From contig NC_135244.1 in NCBI RefSeq assembly GCF_947623445.1, forward strand, positions 18,476,860 through 18,540,859: a stretch of DNA of 64,000 nucleotides, read 5' to 3'. The notes beneath the pieces are model-generated. The model was given only the letters and a program-made list of their open reading frames with translations. It did not search any database and was not told where the DNA came from. The DNA is from Clavelina lepadiformis. Taxonomy: Eukaryota; Chordata; Ascidiacea; Aplousobranchia; Clavelinidae. The position numbers and the translations under genes are program-made. Shown here piece after piece: positions 46,511 through 57,312 of the stretch (the stretch's first letter is position 1; each line of letters begins with the position of its first letter).

Positions 46511-49500
46511 CACATATTGATTTATACTTGCTTATTAAATTTCGTGAATTTATTTCTGTAATCATCTCATATAAAACTGCATTAATTGCCTTCAAATAAA
46601 TTTTGTAATTAAATACTTAAAAATACTTTTATATAATATGTTATAATGACAACATATACGGAGGTCAAGACAGAAAAAACAAAGTCTGGAGCCAAGGCAA
46701 TGGTGATAATGGATAAGCGTGAAACGGTAAACTAAATATAGATCAACCACAAACTATAGCATTAACCTGAAGTTTTTCACCAGTAAATATCAACTTAACT
46801 TGCACTGATTAAATTACTCAGTGCTTCGGTTAATTGTCTATCTGAAATATACAATCATATTTGTATGGGCATTCCCCACACAATAAATATCTTTATAACC
46901 TTACACAATGTAAATATCTTGTTGCTGTCAACTATAAGTTACTGAGATTAAAAATGGCCAAATTTAATTGTTAGTTCCTTCAAAGTTCACCACCAATAAC
47001 AAAGAAGTGTCAGCATAATAAAGAATTTGTTATGCATATGCATTTGGATTTGCAATTCAGTATTTTAGTTTTCTATTGATATCGGCAAAAGATCTAAGCT
47101 AGCTGTATTTTTTTTTCAAATGCACAAGGAAAATATCACCTTGGCTAAATTTGTATAGTATGTTCGTAAAAAGCAAAATCTGGCAAGGATTCTTTAATGA
47201 GGCAAGGAATCTTGATGCTTCGCGGGTGTTAACCCAATATCATGATGATGACGTACTTATTGCTCATGCTTTGTTTCAACTTTGCTATTTACAATATTTT
47301 TCAAACTATATGCTATTATTTCCAGTCAAAGACTATATCATACTGCTGAAAACGGTTAATTTAAATAGTTCAACGATTTTCGATCGGACGAAATTATATA
47401 ACTGACTTTACGTTGGTAAGCATTTCTCGTTATTTTAATTATGAAAGTATTTGATGTATGCAATACAAATTGTAAGATAAGGCGCAGTGGTTCATTCCTG
47501 TTACACCATCTGTAGGAACCCATTATCTACCATATTGTTTTGAAATTACAAGGTAAGTTTCTAATTTTAAAGCTATATTTGCGATGTAATCATTTTAATT
47601 ACACAGTTGTGCTAAATGATTACAGAGTTGAAGTTGAAATAAAATTATTGTTAGGCACTAATTAAAAGACGATCAACAGTCATAACTTAACACCAATTTA
47701 AATTCAATTCAAACTATGCAATATAAAAAATGTATTTTTGGCAAGCTCTTAAACAAACTACAATTTAATACGGAGTGCGCAATGAAAAATCAATAAAAAC
47801 TGCTTTTATAATGATGATAAGTTAACTTTAAATAAAGCTTTAATAAATTAATTTAATAAATTTAATAAATTTAATAAATTAATAAATTAAATTTTTGCAA
47901 TTTATTTGTATGTAAGATACTTCTGACATCGTATCCGCCACAATACAGAGAGTGTAAGGAATAGAAAGGGTTTGAGTCAAGATCAAAATCAAATGTTTTC
48001 ATCACATTTCCTTCGTTAACGTGTACGGTACACAAATATTGGTTTTAATCAAATAATATGCAAACAATAATTAATATTAATGAATAAATCAAATAATGAT
48101 CAATAAACAAAATATCTGTTTTTGTTTATTTTATGTTTTTTTCATTCTGGATAACATTTTTTCCGGCTAAGTCTAATTAGAAAACTAAACTAAATTCTGA
48201 GCACAAATTGGTTAATTTGTTAATCCCGACCAAACGTTTGAATTCTTTTAGAAGCAAGATACAATTTTAATCTAAACAACATAACTGAATGACGGTCTTG
48301 TTTGACTCAACTGCCATAATTACCGTTTACACTGATATTTACTTTAACTTTCGCCACGTTGGTGCTTCGACAGTCTTTCACTTATTAAATTTATTGCTAT
48401 AAGTTCTTTTATATATGCCTTGTTGGTTCCTGTCATTTTGGTACTTCATAACAAAAAGAAACAAAAAGAATATCAACATCTTTTCATCGGCAATACTTCA
48501 ACAGGTTTGTGTTGAAAGAAATTTCAATAGGCTCAGAACTTAAAAGACTCTCAATCTTAATAAACTTAGGAGTGTTTTTTAAAAGCTGATGATGCGGAAA
48601 AGGAATTGTTTTAAGTGAAAGCCAAACACAACATACTTGTATATTTTTAATATGCTTTTATTTACAGGTGCATTGATGATGTATGGTAATCCTCGATCAT
48701 TCCATGAAATAATAATTAAAATTAGATCATAATTTGATTGTATTTTATAAAATTTCCGTGTAATATCAAACTTGCAGTTTCAATTGAATTTACTTGTGTA
48801 TTACACAAACATAACTGCTTCAGAATAATGCACAAGACATGATCGTTATCATTTTTATCATATCATTATGATCTATTCCCAATAGACAAAGTAATATTTA
48901 ACCTGCTTTTAAAACATTTCGTTATGCAATATTTCATTTCTCCCAAATTTTGTATAATTTTCTTAGTCGTTTAACTTAACTGGATTTGTCCGAGAATGGG
49001 CGACCAGTTACAAATAGCAAGAAAACATTGAACATCAAACAAAAATTTTGTTTTTCATGAACGAATCTTTATAAATTAGGCTAATTACACCATATATGCT
49101 TGCGTCATTCAATTTATAGAAGAGTAAATCTCGCTTTGATCTCAAAGTAAAACCAGTAATAAGATTAAAGATATTTATGTGATTAATGTGAATTACTGCC
49201 TTTGGGAAAGCCCCTATAACTTTCAAGACCAAATATGGATAACATGTGAAAAACAGAGATAAAGAATAATTTCCGAATGGATGGGAAAGAATTTTAAGAA
49301 CACACATGTTCTGGTATAAATTGTTTGTATATTCGTGTAGCTGGTATTTTTGACAATTTGTTTATTTACTATAAGTTTAACACTTGGAAACTGTGGATTA
49401 TTTTAAAGTAGATGAAACCTCGCTTTGGCACCGCCGCTTCACTCGACTTGTCATAGCTACGAAAATAATTGCTTCAAAAACAGTTTGTTTGACCTATATG

Positions 49501-49858
49501 ACTTGCATAATATTTTGAGCGAACACATTAAGCATTATAAAAACTATGAGTACTGTACACTATATAACCTTCGACGATTGTATCACATATAGCTTAATCC
49601 TGTCACAGTTTTTAAGATTTTCAAAAACATTTTAAACCTTATCATGTGGCAGTTTCGTTTTTTTGCTCCGTGTTACGAGCTGCTTGTGCAAAAATAAAAT
49701 AGTTTGTTACAAAAAAATCACTTTTAGTGACAAATGCACAAAAACGTATAACTGATCAACCTACGTTTGCTTGTGTTTCATTAGTTGTGTAGGCTACCCT
49801 GTCCAAACGTGTAGGGAGGACAAGTTTTCAAAGACAAGTTTCTTTTGTTACAGATGCA

Positions 49859-49864
49859 TTTATT
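49859..49864 (-). promoter_or_regulatory. Candidate poly(A) signal of lectin gene 3
   Basis: Minus-strand AATAAATGCATCTG about 115 bp past the stop codon, in the same position as for lectin gene 2. Confidence 0.6.
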
Positions 49865-49977
49865 ACCAGTTGCTTTAGTTATATATCAGCACAATCATTC
49901 CATAACGTAATATTTCATATAAGCAATCGTGTTGCAAAGGCGTAATATTAACGCATGAAAGGTTTCGTTCCTGCCTC

Positions 49978-51877
49978 TCAGTGGTATTGGGGTATGCAGG
50001 AGTAATTCATCTTGACGAACTTGCGCACTCCATGACACGGATCGCCAAACTTTGAGTTTTTAGCCCAGAGAACACAAGAATTTTTATAATCACATGCATG
50101 GCGTATTTTCTCATATGAGCCGTTTGCTTTGCAGTTGGTGTTTGTTTGTGCGTATCGGTAGCACCTGAAGAGTAGAAAAGCAAAATGAAAAATCAAATGT
50201 GCATCCTTATACTCTATTAATAAAATTATAATATTATATATATAATTATATAATATTAATAAATCTATTATTATACGCATTATTTTTAACCTGTATTTCT
50301 ATTAGGACAACTTTTGTTACACACTTTTAGTTCAACTTGTCAAGCTAAAATTTTTATCTTACGTAGTAAGGTCGTCTCTTCCGTAAAAAGCTTCATAAAC
50401 ACTTATGACGTATCCATGAGGACACGACACGGTGACGTCAGCTTCGTGCTCACAGGCGATAGCAACTCGTTCTTCCTCTGAATAAAAAATTCAACTTTTC
50501 AAATTTTCAGTTATTTTTACTTGATGTAAGCTTGTATACACCAATTAGTTTATATAAACACCAACTCAGTATATAAGAATACAAGGAAAGGTACCTTTCT
50601 AACATACTGTATTTCTACATCATATCAATCAGTTTATCTTGTAGTAAGCTATATGTTGTGAAATTTTCTTTTAGTGTATTGATATCTGCTGCACGAGCAT
50701 ATACCTATAGGCACGCATTGATAGATCAGTTTGATGTATTTCACCACACCACGACATGGGTCGCCAAACACACTGTTGTGGGCTTTCAGCGTGCAGGAAT
50801 TTTCGTATTGACAATTTTGTTTGATCTTGGAAAGAGAACTTCCCGCTTTGCATTGATCATTTGCATTCCAGCCGCACCTGATTAGAACGCATATTATCAT
50901 TATCTTTATTTTTAAAAGCAGTATATACACAGTTATAGATTTTAAGTCTGTTTTATTAATTAATATGTTGTATAGATTACCTGTCTTTTTCCTGTCGACC
51001 GTAAAACGCGTCTATCACATCGATTACGTAGTATTCTGGACATCGAACGTGTTCCGGTGTTTCATGTTCACACGCATAAACTGTTTGAGTTTCTCCAAAG
51101 TATAGCTCTGAACAAAGAAAGTAAAACAATTCTTTAACCAAGTAAGTAGTGGGAAAAGCTAATTGTAGATGTAGTTGTTTTGCTATTTGCACATGACTAT
51201 GGATTGTAGACTGTATATCAACGTTTTCTATACATTCAATTTATGCAAACAACAAAGTAAGTGAAATACCTTCTGGCACACACTCGTAGACAAACTTGAT
51301 GTATTTTACCACTCCGTGACAGGGGTCACCAAATACACTGTTGTGTGCTTTCAAAATGCACGAGTTTTCATTTTGGCAGTTTTCTTTGATTATAGTCAAA
51401 GAGTTTCCGGCTTTGCAATGGTCGTTTTTATTCCAACCACATCTAAACAAATCATACAGTGCAGTAATATAGTTAAAAAAGTGTTTTATTATTACTTGTT
51501 CTTTTTCACTACTTACGCTGGGTATAACTAGTCATCGGTCTGTCATACCTATCTTTCTCTAATCGACCATAGAAAGCATCTTGCACATCGATGACGTAAT
51601 GAGCTGGACAACTAACTCGGACAGGAGTTTGATGTTCACAAGCAAAACTTGTATGCTGGGTTGCATCTGTGCAACAAAAGTTAAACGGAAATGATTTATA
51701 CTGACAAGACTTAAATAAGAAATTCACCAAACAAGACAAAAATCATGGTTAATAATATATTATGGGTGTTTATATCAAACATGTAAACTTTATCAAGGAA
51801 CCAATATTGTAAAAGTTACCTGTCCAGACTGGCAATAGAAACAAGACGACTGAAATAGTCGTAAAAATAACACGCAT
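49978..51877 (-). CDS. Secreted rhamnose-binding (SUEL-type) lectin with three domains, lectin gene 3
   Basis: Exons 51820-51877, 51549-51666, 51270-51442, 50981-51107, 50705-50877, 50363-50477 and 49978-50164 total 951 bp, 316 aa, all with GT-AG borders and matching phases. A signal peptide ending LPVWTG is followed by three eight-Cys SUEL domains with YGRLEKDR/FGDPCHG, YGRQEKDR/FGDPCRG and YGRDDLTT/FGDPCHG. Domain 2 has a slightly longer N-terminal exon (LYFGETQTVY before ACEH). It is a close paralogue of lectin gene 2, from which it differs mainly by the extra middle domain. Expected role, from the family: soluble, multivalent sugar binding and agglutination outside the cell. Confidence 0.93.
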
Positions 51878-54800
51878 TTTCAAGGGTAGATCTATATGAA
51901 AAAAATCAACAAAGCTATCGGAACGATTTAACCTGACAAAAACAAAAGCTGTAATTTGCTGGTTTCCACTCTCTTCAGGCCCAAACTGTCTCACTAAAGA
52001 CAGGAATTTTGATTTGGGAACGTTTACGCTTATAACCTTTCTTTAAACAAGTCATTGCTTTTTATCATAATTTACCAGCTTTTCGTTAGAATGACAAAGT
52101 TTACCTGCAGACGAAGAGTCATGCAACCTTTATCTTGATCAAAAATCTATTCTCTGACCTCCTCTGCAGCGGTGCGGCTGAATATAAATTCGCTTCCACG
52201 TCAAAGGTATTTTGTTGTGTTTCTTTCATGTCTGGGGCTAATCCCTGACCTTGTCTATATCCATTATTTATCTTATTGGCACTGTAATTATTCGCAATTA
52301 TTCTCAAGGACATGTCACAGCCATCATGAAATTTCCTTAAAAGTGTAATTAAATCCATGTCACATATTGATTTATACTTGCTTATTGTTGCTCAAATAAC
52401 TAGGGCAATGCTATTAAATTTTTTCCTATCGATTTCGTGAATTGATTTCTGTAATCATCTCATATAAAATTGCATTAATTGCCTTCAATTAAATTTTTTA
52501 ATTAAATACTTAAAAGAACTTTTATATAATATGGTATAATGACAACATATACGGAGGCCAAGACAGAAAAACAAAGTCATGAGCCAAGGCTATGGCGATA
52601 ATGGATAAACGTGAAACGGTAAACTAAATATAAATCAACCACAAACTATAGCATTAACCTGAAGTTTTAAACCGAAAAATATCAACTTAATTTTCACTAG
52701 ATAAATTACTCAATGTTTCAGTTAATTGTCTATCCGGATTATACAATCGTATTTGTATGGGCATTCCCCACATAATAAATATCTTTATAACCTTACACAA
52801 TGTAAATATCTTGCTCCTGTCAATTATAAGTTACTGAGATTATAACTGCCCAAGTTTAAATTGTTATTTCTTTCAAAGTTCACCATCAATAACAAAGCAG
52901 TGTAAGCATAATAAAGCGTTTGTTTAGAGTATTTGGGTCTTCTATAGGTATCTACAAAAGATCTAAGCTAGTTGTAATTTTTCTTCAAATGCACGAGCAA
53001 AATATCACCTTGACTAAATTTGTATAGTCTAATCGTTAATAGCAAAATCTGTATTAGAATAACTTATAGTCATTTCAATTGGCGCAACTATTATTGCCTG
53101 CTTATTTTATAATTATCATTAAATGTGATTGCGTGATTAGAAAAAAAAGATTTATTACAAGCGCCTTTAGATAAGTAAGTATCTTATCATTTAAAAAATG
53201 TATTATGTATTAAATAGCAGTAATTGGCTACAAGTATGAAAACCAACATTATTTTAAGTGGGCGTTACAGAACATTTAATCCGGTTATTTATGAACAATC
53301 TTTAAATAAAATATAACAAGCAATACTAGATAATAATGACAAAGCAGTTATATAAGTGCGACTGGTGGTTAATTACTGTCCTCTCGTCGTGATTAGAATT
53401 AAACCAACTGACACAGCGATACAATAGTTTTTAAAAGGGAGATGAAAATGTGAAGAGCCTTGTAAGTGACAAAAAGACGTATTACAGAACACGAACTAAT
53501 TCATACTTGCTCGAAATCATATCTGAGTTCCCAAAAGTTCTATTTTCGAAACAATGTTTCTCAAAAGAAGCACTTTTTATAGCAATTGTAATGTACAGTA
53601 TATATACTTAACTTGAGATGCACTCGGTATAACTTTAATGGTGTAAAATAGATTTTGATGGGATTTATTCGCTCATAAAAAAGCAAAACGATGCGATGAA
53701 AGATTTTGAATCATATAGCAATTTGTAAAGTGTCAAGAAGTGTGATGATCTGTGAAAATCAGTGTTTCACTTTCTGTGCAATGTGAATTCGCATGAATAT
53801 GTTCTTGAACTATACGAGTAGTATTGTTGTTTTAGCATAAACTTAATGCACTTAACACACAGTAGCTGGAAATAATATTTATATTGATTTTCATCGGTCA
53901 ACTACATATTGTAACAGTCGACTGTTTCTTTGAACTCCTAGACTAAAGTTGCACTTCATTTTTTATCAAGTATTTATAGACTGATGAAACTTTTAGTTCA
54001 ATATTTAGTAAATCATGCATTGTTTGCCGTTTTCTAATGTTTTGTTACGTACAAATGTAATAATGACGTATAATAATTTTATTTTTTCACATACAAGAAT
54101 AATTTTATAATGAATTGGTAGAAAGTGGAAATGTGTTTGTGAACTATCTTGCTTAAAATGTTGATAATAATGTTCTATACATCCTGTGGAGATTAACTTA
54201 CTTGGACGGTTGGTGACGTTTGTCGATTGTTAGGCAATATTTCAAAATATATATTAATTTTATAAGTCGAACATCTTTAATGCTAAGGCATTTTAGTTCT
54301 AACGTCTTCAACTGAAATCGTTTATTGATTCTTCCTATGAGTTTTGCTCTTGCGTGCGGTAAATCACGCCTTGATAAAAAGAGGGTGATTTCGTTAAAAT
54401 TCCACTATATAAATGTTTCTTGTTGTATCTTTTTCTTAGCTCCTATAAATCTTAGTTAAACGACATTAGTTTGTAAGATGATAAAAGTACAAGGCACTAA
54501 AATATAAATGACAATTTCACCAAATTTTGGTGGTGACTAATGACTATATAGGGTTATAGTTGTTAAATTGTATGCTTTGTGTATAGGCCTATTTTTAAAA
54601 TTTTCAGAAAATGTTGTTTTGTAAACAGTCTCCTGAAAATGCTTCCAGGTTATGCCAAAAAATAAAAATAAAATTTCAAAAAAAACCTGGTAATCGTGAT
54701 TTTTATGCCATGTTGTTGTTAAGAGTTTTGTGTTTCGTTGGACTTTTTTACAACATGTGGATACACGTAACAGATATATATGATATAAATATCACAGAAA

Positions 54801-55752
54801 TATGTTTGTATACACGAGTATCTAACGAGGCAAGGAATCTTTATGCTTCACTGATGTTAACTCAATATCATGATGATGACGTACTTATTGCTCATGCTTC
54901 ATTTCAACTTTGCTATTTACAACATTTTTTAAACTATATGCTATTATTTCATGTCAAAGATTATATCATACTGATGAAAACGGTTAATTTAAATAGTTCA
55001 ACGATTTTCAATCGGACGAAATTATATAACTGATTTTACGTTGGCAAGCATTGCTCATTATTTTAATTAATGTATTTGATGTATGCAATACAAATTGCAG
55101 GATAACCCATCCACTTCAGATAAGATAATGCGCAGTGCTTTCTTCCTGTTACACAATTTGTAGGCGCCCATTATATACCATATTTTTTTGAAATTACAAG
55201 GTAAATTTCTAATTTTAAAGCTATTTGCGATATAATCATTTTAATTATACAGTTGTGCTAAATTATCACAGAGTTCAAGTCGAAATAGAATTATTGTTAA
55301 GCGCTTATTAAAAGACGATCAAAAGTCATAACTTAACACTAATTTGATTTTAGTTCAAACTATGTAATATAAAAAATGTATTTTTGGCACGCTCTTAAAC
55401 AAACTACAATTTAATACGGAGTGCACAATGAAAAATCAATTAAATTGGTTCGATAATGATGATAAGTTAAGTATAAAAAAAGCATAAATTAGCTTTTTGC
55501 AATTTATTTGTATATATAGGATACTGTTGGCATCAGTAACTTCATATCCGCCAAAATACTGAAAGTGTAAGGCATAGAAAGGGTTTGGGTCAAGATCAAA
55601 ATAAAATATTTTGATCAAATCTCCTTCTTTATAAACGATAAACGTTTCATTTGCATTTTATATTCTGTATATGTGGGCTAGATTCGGGCGGAGATGTTAA
55701 TCCTATCATTAATTTGCTAATTTCGTTTATGTGACATTCAATGCAGTTGCAG

Positions 55753-56003
55753 TGTTACGGACTTTGTTCCTCACATGTTGTGTTGTTACTTATCATCGTG
55801 TTTTCGTTTGAAGCGTTTTTACCAATCAGCACCTTTTACACGTGTGTTAACTATTTTAATCACGTGGTTTGGCACCGTTGTTATATATAAAGATTGTGCG
55901 CTTTTTAGAGAGGCGAGTCTGAGTCAGCGTCTGGCTGAGACCAATTAAATGTGGTTTTTCGAAGATCGTCGGTTTGTTTTTATTAGCGTGATAACGCTAC
56001 ACA
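55753..56003 (+). mobile_element. Possible solo LTR
   Basis: A ~250-bp block starts TGTTACGGACTTTG and ends ACGCTACACA. It contains a TATATAAA box at 55884-55891, a GAGAGGCGAG block about 25 bp later where a transcript could start, and an AATTAAA-like signal near 55947. This arrangement is typical of a retroviral-type LTR. I see no clear target duplication, no primer-binding site and no coding region, so it is only a candidate. It lies immediately upstream of the decayed lectin copy. Confidence 0.35.
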
Positions 56004-56089
56004 GTCTCCCAGCTGAAGGTTACTCACAGTTCAAAGTGTCGCGGTTCACTGTAAACGTGAAATTAAGCCTGGCTTCATGAACTTCGTTA

Positions 56090-56920
56090 CAATGCAGCAC
56101 ATACAAATTTTGTTTGTGAATATCAAACTTCTGTCCGAGCTAGTTGCACAGCTCATTACGTCATCGGTGTGAAAGATGCTTTCTGTGGACGATTGAAAAA
56201 AGACAATAACTAATAAGTTATTTATTGTTTATGAGATTTCAAGCCTGTCACATTAATTATTATCTAACGTGAGCTATAGTAAAACACTATATTATCAACC
56301 CTCGATTACACTGACAATAATTTAGATGCGTTTTTGGTTACCCATAATATGGTGTGAAGAAATACTTCAAACTGGTCTACAATTGTGTGCCAAGTATGTA
56401 GCTTATATTAATAATTTTAAATAGTAAATTCATATTAAAAATAAAATACAGATTTTTGCGGAGGGAACGTAACTAATGCAGCTATAACCGAAGTAAATCA
56501 TGTATATTAACACCGTAAAGCCACTCTTTCGATTTATGTAGCCTAAATACTTGTAGCGTTAAGTTTACTGGTTTATAATATTAGCCTACATTTTAGAGAG
56601 AAGAGTTGCCATCGCTTGTGAGCACAAAAGTGACGTAAAGGTGAAATGTCCTCATGGATACGTCATAAAAGTTTATGACGCTTGTTTCGGGAGAGACGAC
56701 TTTACTGAACTATATGCAATTTAATTTTCTTAGATGCTATCGATACCACAAACCAAACACCAACTGCAAAGCAAAAGGCTCTTATGAGAAAATACGCCAT
56801 GCATGTGATTATAAAAATTCTTGTGTTCTCTGGGCTAAAAACTCAAAGTTTGGCGATCCGTGTGGTGGAGTGCGCAAGCTCGTCAAGATGAATTACTCCT
56901 GCATACCCCAATACCACTGA
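56090..56920 (+). pseudogene. Decayed inverted copy of a two-domain lectin gene (lectin gene 4)
   Basis: Relics follow the order of lectin gene 2 but on the plus strand. At 56092-56210 a domain-1 first exon has lost its acceptor AG and its donor, and the YGR motif reads CGR. At about 56325-56397 the second exon has lost most of its middle and has a stop; only RC and FKLVYNCVP survive. At about 56598-56701 a C-terminal-type first exon has FGR in place of YGR and no donor. At 56734-56920 the last exon is intact, with FGDPC and the normal end (IPQYH, TGA 56918-56920). No signal-peptide exon is seen. The 3' flank matches that of lectin genes 2 and 3 in reverse orientation, so this is an inverted segmental copy. 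Confidence 0.85.
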
Positions 56921-57033
56921 GAGGCAGGAACGAAACCTTTCATGCGTTAATATTATGCCTTTGCAACACGATTGCTTATATGAAATATTACGTTATGGAA
57001 TGGTTGTGCTGATATATAACTAAAGCAACTGGT

Positions 57034-57039
57034 AATAAA
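57034..57039 (+). promoter_or_regulatory. Relic poly(A) signal of the inverted lectin copy
   Basis: AATAAATGCATCTG, 114 bp past the stop codon of the last exon, at the same relative position as in the minus-strand genes. Confidence 0.5.
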
Positions 57040-57091
57040 TGCATCTGTAACAAAAGAAACTTGTCTTTGAAAATGTCATGGAGTTCGCGTC

Positions 57092-57163
57092 GAATGTGGA
57101 ACTCCGTGTCATAGAGTGCGCAAGTTCATCAAGATGAATTACTCTTGCTTGCCCTATTATTAA
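57092..57163 (+). pseudogene. Truncated 3' end of another lectin last exon
   Basis: CCGTGTCATAGAGTGCGC and the following codons encode PCHRVRKFIKMNYSCLPYY and a TAA at 57161-57163, matching the last ~20 residues of the lectin C-terminal exon. The sequence before it is instead the 3' flank of the previous copy. AATAAATGCATA follows at 57307. It is a second, truncated duplicate abutting the first. Confidence 0.75.
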
Positions 57164-57312
57164 GGCTGAACCACAACGTTGGACGGAAACTGATGATTTG
57201 AATTTGATAACGATTGCTTTTTTTGGATACTAATTTTAATGTATACTCGCATATCAATAATAATTAATTAGAATTTTCCTCTTTAACAAGCAAAGTAACT
57301 GTTCAAAATAAA

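Larger units (their letters stand above)
43434..48020. repeat. Tandem segmental duplication, copy A
   Basis: Sequence from about 43434 (TTGTTTATTTTACGTTTTTT) to about 48020 is repeated, in the same order and orientation, from about 48118 to 55640. Long blocks are nearly identical by eye: 43.44-43.97 vs 48.12-48.65 kb, 43.98-44.70 vs 49.25-49.98 kb, the lectin exons, 46.2-47.1 vs 52.1-53.0 kb, and 47.2-48.0 vs 54.8-55.6 kb. Copy A contains lectin gene 2. The left border lies about 55 bp upstream of the start codon of lectin gene 1. Confidence 0.88.
48118..55640. repeat. Tandem segmental duplication, copy B
   Basis: Direct copy of 43434-48020, carrying lectin gene 3. It is longer because of three blocks absent from copy A: about 48655-49243 upstream of the shared 3' block, the extra lectin domain about 50.9-51.35 kb, and about 53.06-54.8 kb. 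The block at 48.66-49.24 kb has no clear inverted ends. Which differences are insertions in B or deletions in A cannot be told from this window. Confidence 0.85.

Noticed and set aside
46284-46595. 103-codon minus-strand frame, with a partial copy at 52119-52358
   Set aside because: It is produced by the short tandem repeat upstream of the lectin genes and differs between the two duplicate copies by indels.
47151-47405. An 84-codon plus-strand frame whose last ~70 codons recur in a 140-codon frame at 54611-55033
   Set aside because: Both lie in the tandem segmental duplication, so similarity is expected without coding. The differences are mostly amino-acid changing, and no family motif or splice context is seen.
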